A stretch of 64,000 bases of DNA from Belliella calami (GTDB lineage Bacteria > Bacteroidota > Bacteroidia > Cytophagales > Cyclobacteriaceae), in assembly GCF_022549695.1 (NCBI RefSeq), contig NZ_JAKZGS010000007.1, forward strand, positions 141,869-205,868, in the 5' to 3' direction. Below are positions 53,014-61,619 of this stretch, one piece after another. How positions within the stretch are numbered: position 1 is the first letter of the stretch; each line of letters starts with the position of its first letter. Below the pieces are notes generated by a model. The model saw only the letters and a list, made by a program, of their open reading frames with translations, was not told where the DNA came from and searched no databases. A program made the translations under genes and the position numbers.

Positions 53014-54804
53014 ATGAATTTAGAAGAACAAATTATTCCCGCTATCCAAAAAGGATTTAGGGAGGTTTTTGGTCATGAGGTTTCTCTGGAAGAGTTAAGT
53101 TTACAACCGACTAGAAAAGAATTTGAAGGGACATATACATTTGTGATGTTTCCTTATCTCAAGGTTACCAAAATGGCTCCTGAAGCAAGTGGAAATAAGC
53201 TCGGGGATTTTTTGGTTGCAAACAGTGATTTAGTGACAGCTTACAATGTTGTGAAAGGTTTTTTGAATATTTCAGTTGCACAAGCTTCATGGATCCAAAT
53301 ATTCAGTGAACTTTATTCCAATCCAAACTTTGGTCAACTTCCTGCGAATGGAAAGAAAGTGATGGTAGAATATTCTTCTCCCAACACCAATAAGCCACTT
53401 CATTTAGGCCATCTTCGAAATAATTTTTTGGGTTATTCAATTTCCGAAATCCTCAAAGCAAATGGATACCAAGTCACAAAAGCCAACCTTGTCAATGACC
53501 GAGGCATACATATATGCAAATCCATGGTTGCTTACCAGCATTTTGGTAACAATGAAACTCCACAATCTTCGGGATTGAAAGGAGATCATTTGGCGGGTAA
53601 GTACTATGTTATTTTTGACAAAGAATACAAAAAACAAATCAGTGAACTAGCTGCCCAGGGCCAGTCAGAAGATGAAGCAAAAAAGAATGCTCCACTGATG
53701 CTTGAAGCCCAGGAAATGCTCCGTAAGTGGGAAGCCAATGACGCTGAGACTGTTGATCTCTGGAAATTGATGAATGGCTGGGTATATGAAGGATTTGAAG
53801 CAACATACCAAAAAATGGGGGTCAATTTCGACAAATACTACTATGAATCTGACACATATCTTTTAGGAAAAGACATTGTAGAAGAAGGTCTTGCCAAGGG
53901 TGTATTCTTCAAAAAAGACAATGGTTCAACTTGGGTAGATTTGAGTGAAGAAGGTTTGGATGAAAAATTAGTACTGAGAGGAGACGGCACTTCCGTTTAT
54001 ATCACCCAAGATATGGGGACTTGCGATTTAAAATTCAATGACTTCGGTTTCGACAAATCAATTTATGTGGTAGGAAATGAGCAAGATTATCATTTCGATG
54101 TCTTATTCAAAATCATGAAAAAACTTGGCCGCCCATATGGTGAAGGACTTTATCATCTTTCTTATGGCATGGTAGATCTTCCAACAGGCAAGATGAAATC
54201 TCGCGAAGGAACTGTAGTAGATGCTGATGATTTGATGCATGAAATGGTCACAACTGCTGAGACTCACACGAAGGAACTTGGGAAGATCGAAGGTTTTTCA
54301 CAGCAAGAAGCTGCTGAGTTATATGAGACTTTAGGATTGGGAGCTTTGAAATACTTCTTGCTAAAGGTAGATCCAAAAAAGAGAATGCTCTTCAATCCCC
54401 AAGAATCAATAGAATTCCAAGGGAATACTGGGCCTTTCATTCAATATTCTCATGCAAGAATCGCTTCCATACTGAGAAAAGCTGAGCAAATCGGTGTGAA
54501 TTTTAAAACTGATGGTTTTGAAGGAATTGATAAATTGGAAGATGCTGAGAGAGATTTGATCATCGTCTTGTATGATTTCGAGAAAAAAATCAAACAAGCT
54601 GGTGAAGACTACTCTCCTGCCCTACTTGCTCAATACTTATTCGATTTGGCAAAAGAATACAATCGCTTCTATGCCGAGCAATCCATTTTCAACGAATCTG
54701 ACCAAAAAATCCAAGCTTTCAGAGTTGCTTTATCAGCCTTGACAGCCAAAACAATCAAAGGCGGAATGAAGTTATTAGGAATAAATGTCCCAGATAGAAT
54801 GTAA
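53014..54804 (+). CDS. argS: arginyl-tRNA synthetase
   Basis: A 596-residue class I synthetase that charges tRNA-Arg. N-terminal Arg-tRNA additional domain (about 1-95), catalytic domain with the HIGH-type motif in NKPLHLGHLRNN and the KMSKS-like GKMKSREGTVV, and the C-terminal helical anticodon-binding DALR domain ending NVPDRM. Length is normal. The nucleotide composition is ordinary although it directly follows the repeat island. Confidence 0.97.
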   Translation: MNLEEQIIPAIQKGFREVFGHEVSLEELSLQPTRKEFEGTYTFVMFPYLKVTKMAPEASGNKLGDFLVANSDLVTAYNVVKGFLNISVAQASWIQIFSELYSNPNFGQLPANGKKVMVEYSSPNTNKPLHLGHLRNNFLGYSISEILKANGYQVTKANLVNDRGIHICKSMVAYQHFGNNETPQSSGLKGDHLAGKYYVIFDKEYKKQISELAAQGQSEDEAKKNAPLMLEAQEMLRKWEANDAETVDLWKLMNGWVYEGFEATYQKMGVNFDKYYYESDTYLLGKDIVEEGLAKGVFFKKDNGSTWVDLSEEGLDEKLVLRGDGTSVYITQDMGTCDLKFNDFGFDKSIYVVGNEQDYHFDVLFKIMKKLGRPYGEGLYHLSYGMVDLPTGKMKSREGTVVDADDLMHEMVTTAETHTKELGKIEGFSQQEAAELYETLGLGALKYFLLKVDPKKRMLFNPQESIEFQGNTGPFIQYSHARIASILRKAEQIGVNFKTDGFEGIDKLEDAERDLIIVLYDFEKKIKQAGEDYSPALLAQYLFDLAKEYNRFYAEQSIFNESDQKIQAFRVALSALTAKTIKGGMKLLGINVPDRM

Positions 54805-54813
54805 AAAACTACT

Positions 54814-55401
54814 ATGAAAAACTTATTGGTAATTCTCGTACTGATTGCTTTTGCTTGTACTTCAAGCGTACAAAAAAAAGAATCGCAAAATTCAGATCCT
54901 CTCACCTTAGACAAAATGATCATGGAAAAATCTATTTACGATTTTAAGCTCAATGATATCGATGGTAATGAAGTCGATTTCAGCCAATTCAAAGGCAAAA
55001 AACTCCTATTGGTCAATGTCGCTTCCAAATGTGGATATACACCACAATATGAAGATCTTCAAAAACTGAATGAAGAATATGGCGAAAAGGTAGTTATTCT
55101 TGGATTTCCTGCAAATAATTTTGGGGGACAGGAGCCGGGAACTAATGAAGATATTAAGCAGTTCTGCAGCACAAATTATGGAGTGACTTTTCAGATGTTT
55201 GACAAAATATCTGTCAAAGGTGCTGATAAACACCCATTGTATAGGTGGCTATCCGACAAAGACCTAAATGGTTGGAATGATAAAGAGCCAAGCTGGAATT
55301 TCTGCAAATACTTTATCGATGAAAACGGCGAATTGAAACAGTTCTTTGCCTCATCAGTAAACCCAATGGATGATGAAATTATCAACCTTATAAAATCCTA
55401 A
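54814..55401 (+). CDS. glutathione peroxidase-family lipoprotein
   Basis: A 195-residue thiol peroxidase with lipoprotein signal (MKNLLVILVLIAFAC, Cys15). Domain motifs: LLVNVASKCGYTPQY with peroxidatic Cys73 (cysteine, not selenocysteine), LGFPANNFGGQEPGTN with the conserved Gln, and PSWNFCKYFIDENG with the Trp. The usual reductant of such bacterial enzymes is thioredoxin rather than glutathione. It is exported, so it probably detoxifies peroxides in the periplasm. It starts nine bases after argS and ends in a strong terminator. Confidence 0.93.
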   Translation: MKNLLVILVLIAFACTSSVQKKESQNSDPLTLDKMIMEKSIYDFKLNDIDGNEVDFSQFKGKKLLLVNVASKCGYTPQYEDLQKLNEEYGEKVVILGFPANNFGGQEPGTNEDIKQFCSTNYGVTFQMFDKISVKGADKHPLYRWLSDKDLNGWNDKEPSWNFCKYFIDENGELKQFFASSVNPMDDEIINLIKS

Positions 55402-55425
55402 TTTTTAGGATTCCAATCAATTTTA

Positions 55426-55457
55426 GACCTGTTTTCTTAGGAAAACAGGTCTTTTTA
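55426..55457 (+). terminator. rho-independent terminator
   Basis: GACCTGTTTTC, loop TTAG, GAAAACAGGTC: a perfect 11-bp stem followed by TTTTTATT. It ends the argS/peroxidase transcript. Confidence 0.92.
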
Positions 55458-55481
55458 TTATTTTAGCAAAAAAAACACAAC

Positions 55482-56396
55482 GTGGAAATCACTCTTGCGA
55501 GTAAAAAACAAGCTTGGCTTCATGCTATTAGACTGAGAACTTTACCTTTGGCTTTATCGAGCATCTTGATGGGTTCCATTCTCGCTGCCTCAAACAATAG
55601 CTTTCGGTTGGAAATATTCATTCTAGCAGCTATCACCACCATTTTCCTTCAAATCCTGTCCAATTTAGCAAATGACTATGGTGACAGTGTACATGGAGCA
55701 GATAGCATCGACAGGAAAGGCCCTATCAGAGCGGTGCAATCAGGAGTAATTAGCCTTTCGGAAATGAAGAAAGCAATGATTCTTTTTGCAGTTCTTTCTC
55801 TGGTCAGCGGCTTGATTTTACTTTATATCAGCTTGAATGATTGGAGACTTTTCTTTCTATTCTTAGGATTGGGAATCTTAGCTATTATTGCTGCAGTGAC
55901 TTACACATCTGGCAAAAAACCTTATGGATATGCTGGACTTGGAGACATTTCTGTTTTTCTATTCTTTGGATTACTTGGAGTATCTGGAACTTATTTTCTC
56001 CACACATTGAGTTTTGATTGGATCAATTTGTTACCAGCTGTCTCTTTGGGATTGTTCAGCACAGCAGTGTTGAATATCAATAATATCAGGGATATAGAAT
56101 CCGACACCAAAGCAGGCAAGAAATCTATTCCAGTCAGAATTGGAAAAAAAGCTGCCGTAAAATACAACTGGAGTCTTATTCTTGGTGGCAACATCACAAT
56201 CATCGTATTCGCTATCATTCAAAATTCTTATTGGGCTCTTTTCCCAATTTTGATTTCTCCCCTAATGATTCGAGTAGCTGTTGGCGTAAGTCAGGGTGAA
56301 AATTCTGCAATGATAGACCCTTATCTCAAAAAAATGGCGATTTCTACATTACTTTGGGTAATTGCATTTGGTTTGGGATGGTTTATTTTGGACTAA
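55482..56396 (+). CDS. menA: 1,4-dihydroxy-2-naphthoate polyprenyltransferase
   Basis: A 304-residue UbiA-family membrane prenyltransferase with about eight or nine membrane segments. Its two Asp-rich motifs are NDYGDSVHGAD (about 66-76) and NNIRDIESDTKAGKKSIPV, the MenA pattern. It attaches the isoprenoid tail to dihydroxynaphthoate to give demethylmenaquinone, the respiratory quinone precursor of Bacteroidota. The start is GTG: no ATG lies nearby and the GTG gives MEITLASKKQAWLHAIRLRTLPL, the standard N-terminus. Other men genes are not adjacent. Confidence 0.93.
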   Translation: MEITLASKKQAWLHAIRLRTLPLALSSILMGSILAASNNSFRLEIFILAAITTIFLQILSNLANDYGDSVHGADSIDRKGPIRAVQSGVISLSEMKKAMILFAVLSLVSGLILLYISLNDWRLFFLFLGLGILAIIAAVTYTSGKKPYGYAGLGDISVFLFFGLLGVSGTYFLHTLSFDWINLLPAVSLGLFSTAVLNINNIRDIESDTKAGKKSIPVRIGKKAAVKYNWSLILGGNITIIVFAIIQNSYWALFPILISPLMIRVAVGVSQGENSAMIDPYLKKMAISTLLWVIAFGLGWFILD

Positions 56397-56530
56397 ACTA
56401 CTATCTAATATCTTTCGATAGCAGACTATTTCCCACAGGATTTTGCCATAATTTCTCACTTCCTAATACATTTGCAGACAATCATAATTTATTTTTTGTA
56501 TTTTCCTGAATCTAAACCAAAACAATCACC

Positions 56531-57376
56531 ATGAAAACTATCCTCGTACCTTATGATTTTTCTAAAGAAGCACAAAACGCCCTTGAATTTGCACAAGGAT
56601 TGGCTTCAAAAACCAAAGCTCACCTCAAGTTACTGCATGTCTTAGAAGCACCCACCATGACTTCCCTCGGGACAATGGGAACGGTAGAGTCCGGCAATGA
56701 AATCGATCAGATTTATGTAATCGAGCTGATCGAAAAACGAAAAACCCAACTAGCCGAAATCGAAGCTTTACATGAAAATGTTGATTACAAATTTTCTACA
56801 AAACTCGTATTTGGCAATCCTTATGCGGGAATCACAAAAGAAGTGACTGATTTTGAAGCGAACCTGATTGTCATGGGGTCCAAGGGAACAAGCGGATTAG
56901 AAGAACTTCTGATAGGAAGTAATACAGAAAAGATTGTCAGAAATGCCTCTTGTCCCGTCATCACTGTCAAAGACAAAAGAGACGTAAGTGAGATCAAGAA
57001 AATAGTTTTTGCGAGCGATTTTGGAGAAAGTGCAGCCAAGGTGGTTAATAAACTTAAAAAACTAGTATCCGTGTTGGAAGCTGAACTAGCTTTGGTTAAA
57101 ATAAATACCCCAAGTATGTTCGAAAACACGCGCAGTTCCAAAAAAACTATGGAGGAGTTTGTAAGAGAACATCAGCTCGAAAATTACTCAATGGAAGTAT
57201 TTAACAGTTCTTCAGAAGAAGAAGGAATTATTGAGTTTGCCGAAGATTCGAATGCAGACTTGATTGCAATGGCAACTCATGGCAGAACAGGCTTCTTGCA
57301 TCTGTTAAGTGGAAGCATCGCCGAAGATGTAGTAAATCATGCCAAAAGACCGGTATGGACAATGAAAGTGAAATAA
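56531..57376 (+). CDS. universal stress protein (tandem UspA)
   Basis: A 281-residue cytoplasmic protein with two UspA domains. Domain one (1-145) starts [19 protein letters not shown] and has the ATP-binding loop [19 protein letters not shown]. Domain two (about 150-281) starts [20 protein letters not shown] and has [19 protein letters not shown]. Both loops keep the G-x2-G-x9-G(S) pattern, so nucleotide binding is likely. Role in stress survival is known only in general. The SUI1-type gene follows after four bases. Confidence 0.93.
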   Translation: MKTILVPYDFSKEAQNALEFAQGLASKTKAHLKLLHVLEAPTMTSLGTMGTVESGNEIDQIYVIELIEKRKTQLAEIEALHENVDYKFSTKLVFGNPYAGITKEVTDFEANLIVMGSKGTSGLEELLIGSNTEKIVRNASCPVITVKDKRDVSEIKKIVFASDFGESAAKVVNKLKKLVSVLEAELALVKINTPSMFENTRSSKKTMEEFVREHQLENYSMEVFNSSSEEEGIIEFAEDSNADLIAMATHGRTGFLHLLSGSIAEDVVNHAKRPVWTMKVK

Positions 57377-57380
57377 AAAA

Positions 57381-57737
57381 ATGGCAAAAAGTAAAAACAA
57401 CGATTGGAAAAAAAGAGATGGAGTAGTTTACTCCACAAGTGATAACTTTGAGTTTGACTTGGGAGACGGTGATGAACAAAACACACTTCCACCTCAGCAG
57501 CAAAACCTCAAAGTGATGCTTGACAAAAAATCTCGGGGAGGAAAACAAGTGACATTGATCGAAGGATTTGTAGGTACAGATGAGGACTTAAAGGATTTGG
57601 GCAAGATGCTCAAAAACAAATGTGGTGTTGGAGGAAGTGCCAAAGACAATGAAATCCTAATTCAAGGTGACCACAGGGACAAAGTAGTCACCATTCTACA
57701 AGCCGCTGGCTATAAAGCCAAAAAATCAGGTGGCTGA
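57381..57737 (+). CDS. SUI1/eIF1-like translation factor (YciH family)
   Basis: A 118-residue protein with a basic N-terminus, an Asp/Glu-rich and Gln-rich linker, and a C-terminal SUI1 domain: [60 protein letters not shown]. Bacterial YciH-like proteins affect start-codon fidelity in vitro; their cellular role is not settled. It is cotranscribed with the universal stress protein and followed by a terminator. Confidence 0.92.
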   Translation: MAKSKNNDWKKRDGVVYSTSDNFEFDLGDGDEQNTLPPQQQNLKVMLDKKSRGGKQVTLIEGFVGTDEDLKDLGKMLKNKCGVGGSAKDNEILIQGDHRDKVVTILQAAGYKAKKSGG

Positions 57738-57759
57738 TTATTGTAAAAACAACATAAAA

Positions 57760-57790
57760 CAGATCGTCTATTTTTAGACGATCTGTAAAT
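57760..57790 (+). terminator. rho-independent terminator
   Basis: CAGATCGTCTA, loop TTTT, TAGACGATCTG: a perfect 11-bp stem (57760-57785), followed by TAAATTTTT. It ends the Usp-SUI1 transcript. Confidence 0.8.
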
Positions 57791-57872
57791 TTTTGAACCC
57801 ATTTGTTTTCTCTTTTTCTACAAACAAGATGAATTTCAATTTTCTCAAATCAAGAACATTGTACCTCTTTGA

Positions 57873-57998
57873 GATTTTGCTGCTAATTCCTTGCTATCCT
57901 TTTTTGCAACAGATGGAATCCATCCTTCTGATGTAGGTTATAGGCTGATGACTGACTTGGTATCAATCTATATCAAAGAAAAAGGTGACCAAACCTAG
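57873..57998 (+). pseudogene. C-terminal remnant of an SGNH hydrolase
   Basis: Between two stops, the frame reads NSLLSFFATDGIHPSDVGY followed by RLMTDLVSIYIKEKGDQT. DGIHPS is block V of SGNH/GDSL hydrolases, with the catalytic Asp and His near the C-terminus, and the distance to the stop is right for that family. Everything upstream (blocks I-III) is missing. It differs from the SGNH gene at 6339-7844, so it is a relic of another gene. Confidence 0.6.
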
Positions 57999-58008
57999 CC
58001 ACCTTTTT
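57979..58008 (+). terminator. terminator-like hairpin after the SGNH remnant
   Basis: AAAAAGGTG, 12-base loop, CACCTTTTT: a 9-bp stem with its own T run, overlapping the stop of the SGNH remnant. It probably ended the lost gene. Confidence 0.65.
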
Positions 58009-58138
58009 ACTGAAAAATTGAACCACAAACTAAACCTGTTTACCTTCTAGTAAAAGGTATTATTGATTTATATAACCATTTACGAAATCAACATCGTTTT
58101 TGGATTTACAAAAGTTCATAATATTTCAACCAACACAC

Positions 58139-58546
58139 ATGACTCAATATATTGCACAGTTTGCTTTGATCGTCGATGATTATGATGATGCCATTGATTT
58201 TTATACAAAAAAATTAAATTTCAAACTGCTTGAAGACACCCAAATCTCCGATTCCAAAAGATGGGTAAGAATAGCTCCTCCTGGCGCTACTGAATCAAAC
58301 TGCCACATCCTGCTTGCCAAAGCTGTGGGAGAACAACAAAAGAATGCGATAGGAAACCAAACTGGTGGTAGAGTTTTTCTATTTTTACACACCGACGATT
58401 TTGAAAGAGACTATGAAAATCTGATCAAACAGAACATCAAGATTTTCAGAGATAGGTCTTCAGAAAGCTTTGGGAAAGTTGTAGTTTTTGAGGATCTGTA
58501 TGGAAACCTTTGGGATTTGATAGAACCAGCGAAAAATGATGCATAA
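58139..58546 (+). CDS. VOC (glyoxalase/bleomycin-resistance fold) protein
   Basis: A 135-residue protein from the ATG at 58139 (MTQYIAQFALIVDDYDDAID). An in-frame TTG 39 bases upstream is less likely. The VOC pattern is clear: FALIVDDYDDAIDFYTKKLNF at the N-terminus and FEDLYGNLWDLIEP at the C-terminus with the metal-site Glu. Such single-domain proteins dimerise; functions range from glyoxalase to dioxygenase or drug binding, and the sequence does not decide. The end overlaps the next gene by 11 bases. Confidence 0.88.
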   Translation: MTQYIAQFALIVDDYDDAIDFYTKKLNFKLLEDTQISDSKRWVRIAPPGATESNCHILLAKAVGEQQKNAIGNQTGGRVFLFLHTDDFERDYENLIKQNIKIFRDRSSESFGKVVVFEDLYGNLWDLIEPAKNDA

Positions 58547-59111
58547 GTTAAATATAGCAAAAACCATTTCCATAATTGGTCACCCACTGATGATTGGGAC
58601 GATGTATGTTATCTTCATTTCTTTTCATGATTTGGAGAAAGAGATTGCTATGATCATCTCAGCTTCAATTTTATCCATTGTAACCTTCCCTATCATCATC
58701 CATAATTGGATCAAAACAAGAAATGGTTCGTACTCCAACTTTGATGTTTCCAACCAAAAGCAAAGAAGAAGTTTCTATCCATTCAGTATTTTGCTTTTTT
58801 CAATTTGTCTGATTTTGTTCTACATTTTGAAATTTCCTGATGTCGTGATTTTTACTACTCTTTCATTTTTGATGATGTTGATCAGTATGAGTTTGGTAAA
58901 TCTGAAAGTGAAAGCGTCATTACACCTGGCTATCTCCATGTTTATTTCTGTCAAATTATTTGGAGTTGCAATTTACCTAGGTGTAATTTTCTTGATTTTT
59001 AGTGTATTGATCGCATGGTCAAGAAAATATTTGGGAAGACATTCATTGCAAGAATTAACTATTGGAAGCCTGAATGGCTTGCTTTTCGGAATATTAAGCG
59101 GGTATTTTTAA
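58536..59111 (+). CDS. PAP2-like membrane protein (divergent)
   Basis: A 191-residue protein with about six hydrophobic segments. The C-terminal half has a weak PAP2-phosphatase pattern: KASLHLAISMFIS (the S-x-H of the second motif) and WSRKYLGRHSLQELTIG (SR-x5-H-x3-E, where the standard motif has D). The first motif is at best NQKQRRSFYP. If active it would dephosphorylate a lipid phosphate in the membrane; the Glu in place of Asp is also seen in some members. Start overlaps the VOC gene, so the two are likely cotranscribed. Family call is moderately sure. Confidence 0.6.
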   Translation: MMHKLNIAKTISIIGHPLMIGTMYVIFISFHDLEKEIAMIISASILSIVTFPIIIHNWIKTRNGSYSNFDVSNQKQRRSFYPFSILLFSICLILFYILKFPDVVIFTTLSFLMMLISMSLVNLKVKASLHLAISMFISVKLFGVAIYLGVIFLIFSVLIAWSRKYLGRHSLQELTIGSLNGLLFGILSGYF

Positions 59112-59170
59112 GTTTTCATACCGAATTTTCTCCATATCTGTAATTATTTCAGAAAAACATTCCCCAACTT

Positions 59171-59200
59171 TTGCTTGTTAAGATTTGGTATTTAACTTTG
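59171..59200 (+). promoter_or_regulatory. putative promoter of the his operon
   Basis: TTG (59171-59173), 19 bases, then TAACTTTG (59193-59200), an exact TAnnTTTG element. Initiation would fall only a few bases before the leader-peptide ATG at 59210. Confidence 0.65.
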
Positions 59201-59209
59201 CGCACATCA

Positions 59210-59293
59210 ATGAACAGAAATTTTCTCCATATCGACTTATTTTTGGCTACAGCTCATGCTGGAACTGTTCATCATATCCATCATTCCTCTTAA
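59210..59293 (+). CDS. histidine operon leader peptide
   Basis: A 27-codon frame starts ten bases after a TAnnTTTG promoter element and ends GTVHHIHHSS. It holds six His codons, four of them among the last eight residues before the stop (CATCATATCCATCAT). It lies 109 bases before hisG. This is the layout of a ribosome-mediated attenuation peptide: scarce charged tRNA-His stalls the ribosome on the His run and alters folding of the RNA ahead. Bacteroidota leaders of this kind are too short for standard gene finders. Confidence 0.85.
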   Translation: MNRNFLHIDLFLATAHAGTVHHIHHSS

Positions 59294-59372
59294 GGAGGAA
59301 CATCATTTACATATCGCCCAAGGAGAGGCTGTTGAAATATTTATACAGCCCTATCATCCAAATCATTTATTT
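59284..59372 (+). promoter_or_regulatory. attenuator-like region of the his operon
   Basis: Two hairpins follow the His codons: TTCCTC-TTAAG-GAGGAA (59284-59300), which includes the leader stop codon, and GGCTGT-loop-ACAGCC (59327-59350), followed by a pyrimidine- and A-rich tract rather than a clean T run. The first would be disrupted by a ribosome stalled on the His codons. Which fold terminates transcription I could not settle by eye. Confidence 0.5.
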
Positions 59373-59402
59373 GTTTTGTATTACTAAACGTATATTGCAT
59401 AC

Positions 59403-60263
59403 ATGGAAAACATAATCCGCATAGCCGTTCAAAAAAGCGGAAGACTCAGCGAAGATTCATTAAGCCTAATCAAAGAATGTGGCATCAAGTTCTACAATGG
59501 AACAGGAAAATTAAAATCAACATCCACCAATTTCCCGATCGAATTTTTATTTCTGAGGGATGACGATATCCCAGGCTATGTAGCTGACGGAGTAGCTGAT
59601 TTGGGAATAGTTGGTGAAAATGAACTCGTAGAAAAAGACAAAGATGTCAATGTTTTGAAGAAACTAGGTTTTTCAAAATGCAGGCTTTCACTCGCAATCC
59701 CAAAAGGTGAGGATTATCCCGGAATCAATTATTTTGACGGAAAAAACATTGCTACCTCCTATCCAAAAATCCTTGGCGATTACCTAAAAGAAAAAAACAT
59801 CAAAGCTGAAATCCACGAAATCTCTGGATCGGTGGAAATTGCACCAAGCATCGGTCTTGCTGAAGGTATTTGTGACATCGTAAGCTCAGGTTCTACCTTG
59901 ATGATGAACGGATTGAAAGAAGTGGAGCAGATATTCAAATCTGAAGCTGTATTGATTTCCAACAAAAACTTAAGCCAAGAGAAAAAATCTATTGTCGATA
60001 AGTTGCTTTTCAGAATGAATGCAGTGCAAACAGGAAAAAGCAATAAATATGTACTTCTCAATGCTCCAAACAAGTCTTTAGACAGAATAATCTCTTTGAT
60101 TCCTGGAATGAGAAGTCCTACAATTTTGCCATTGGCAGAAGAAGGATGGTCATCTGTTCACTCGGTATTGAGCGAGGATCAGTTTTGGGAAAATATTGAA
60201 GAGCTGAGAGCCGCTGGAGCCGAAGGGATCCTAGTAGTGCCTATTGAGAAAATGGTGCTTTGA
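59403..60263 (+). CDS. hisG: ATP phosphoribosyltransferase HisG (long form)
   Basis: A 286-residue enzyme that joins ATP and PRPP, the committed and feedback-inhibited step of histidine synthesis. IAVQKSGRLSEDSLSLIKEC at the start, VADGVADLGIVGENEL and the PRPP-binding EGICDIVSSGSTLMMNGL are conserved. The C-terminal 75 residues (MRSPTILPLAEEGWSSVHSV ... ILVVPIEKMVL) form the histidine-binding regulatory domain, so no HisZ partner is needed. First gene of hisG-hisD-hisC-hisB behind the leader peptide. Confidence 0.96.
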   Translation: MENIIRIAVQKSGRLSEDSLSLIKECGIKFYNGTGKLKSTSTNFPIEFLFLRDDDIPGYVADGVADLGIVGENELVEKDKDVNVLKKLGFSKCRLSLAIPKGEDYPGINYFDGKNIATSYPKILGDYLKEKNIKAEIHEISGSVEIAPSIGLAEGICDIVSSGSTLMMNGLKEVEQIFKSEAVLISNKNLSQEKKSIVDKLLFRMNAVQTGKSNKYVLLNAPNKSLDRIISLIPGMRSPTILPLAEEGWSSVHSVLSEDQFWENIEELRAAGAEGILVVPIEKMVL

Positions 60264-60320
60264 TCAGCAAAACCCCAAGAATTTAATTTACAATTTTTCC
60301 CAAAGAAAAATTCAAAAACC

Positions 60321-61619
60321 ATGAAAATATTAGTCAATCCTGCTCGAGGAGAATGGAAATCAGAACTGGCAAGACCAGTACAAAAATCCAAAGACATAGA
60401 AAAAATCGTCAAGCCAATCATGCGCAAAGTGAAGCGGCAAGGGGATAAAGCATTGAAGAAATTTGCATTGGAATATGATCATGTGAGTATCAAGAACCTT
60501 CTTGTAAGCAGGGAAGAAATTGCTACAGCAAAGCTTTTGGTATCAGAAGAGTTACAAAAAGCTATCATTCAGGCAAAAGTGAATATCGAAAAATTTCACG
60601 AGGCACAGCAAACTCCCGATTTGATCATGGAAACGATGGAAGGTGTCACTTGCATGCGGAAGACTGTAGGCATCCAAAAAGTCGGACTATACATCCCAGG
60701 AGGTACAGCACCATTGTTTTCTACGGTATTGATGCTAGGCATTCCTGCAAATATTGCCGGTTGTGAGGAAATTGTACTTTGTACACCTCCAAACAAAGAA
60801 GGTAATATCCACCCTGCGATCCTTTTCACAGCAGATCTGATTGGCATAGACAAAATCATCAAAGTAGGCGGAGCACAAGCAGTGGCAGCAATGACTTATG
60901 GCACTGAATCCGTTCCTTCTGTGGACAAAATTTTTGGCCCTGGAAATCAATATGTAACGGCCGCCAAGCAACTGGCAGTGAAAAAGGGAGTTGCCATCGA
61001 TATGCCAGCTGGCCCTTCAGAAGTTCTCGTATATGCCGATGAATCAGCCATTCCTTCATTTGTGGCGTCTGATCTATTGTCACAAGCCGAGCATGGTATC
61101 GATTCTCAGGTGATCTTAGTAGCGTCTTCGGAAAAAATAGCCCAAAGAGTGATGCAGGAAGTAAATACCCAAGTAGAAAAGTTAGCTAGAAAAGAAATTG
61201 CTAAGCGAGCTTTGGAAAACTCTGTGGCGGTAGTAATCCCCAATCAAGACAAGGCTATTGACTTGATCAATGACTATGCACCTGAACATTTGATCATCTG
61301 TGTAAATGAAGCAGACGAAGAAGATGTGGTGTCTCGAATCAAAAATGCAGGGTCTGTTTTCATAGGGAATTTCACTCCAGAATCAGCAGGTGACTATGCC
61401 TCTGGTACAAACCACACCTTGCCTACTTATGGCTATGCGAGAAATTACAGTGGCGTATCACTTGATAGCTTCACCAAAAAAATCACTTACCAAAAAATCA
61501 GTGAAAAAGGAATCCAAAATATTGGTCCTACCATAGAAATAATGGCTGAAAACGAACTGCTTGAAGCGCACAAAAATGCAGTAACCATCCGTCTTAACTA
61601 CTTAAAGGAAAATCAGTAA
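60321..61619 (+). CDS. hisD: histidinol dehydrogenase
   Basis: A 432-residue zinc enzyme for the last two oxidations, L-histidinol to L-histidine. Conserved parts: VGLYIPGGTAPLFSTVLMLG, KVGGAQAVAAMTYGTESVP, KIFGPGNQYVTAAKQL, DMPAGPSEVLVYADESA, DLLSQAEHGIDSQ and the late NHTLPTYGYARNYSG. Length is standard. Its stop codon shares one base with the hisC start (TAATG), indicating coupled translation. Confidence 0.97.
   Translation: MKILVNPARGEWKSELARPVQKSKDIEKIVKPIMRKVKRQGDKALKKFALEYDHVSIKNLLVSREEIATAKLLVSEELQKAIIQAKVNIEKFHEAQQTPDLIMETMEGVTCMRKTVGIQKVGLYIPGGTAPLFSTVLMLGIPANIAGCEEIVLCTPPNKEGNIHPAILFTADLIGIDKIIKVGGAQAVAAMTYGTESVPSVDKIFGPGNQYVTAAKQLAVKKGVAIDMPAGPSEVLVYADESAIPSFVASDLLSQAEHGIDSQVILVASSEKIAQRVMQEVNTQVEKLARKEIAKRALENSVAVVIPNQDKAIDLINDYAPEHLIICVNEADEEDVVSRIKNAGSVFIGNFTPESAGDYASGTNHTLPTYGYARNYSGVSLDSFTKKITYQKISEKGIQNIGPTIEIMAENELLEAHKNAVTIRLNYLKENQ

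Noticed and set aside
59185..59415. 76-codon plus-strand frame across the his leader
   Set aside because: It is out of frame with the His-rich leader, overlaps the hisG start and has no protein-like features.
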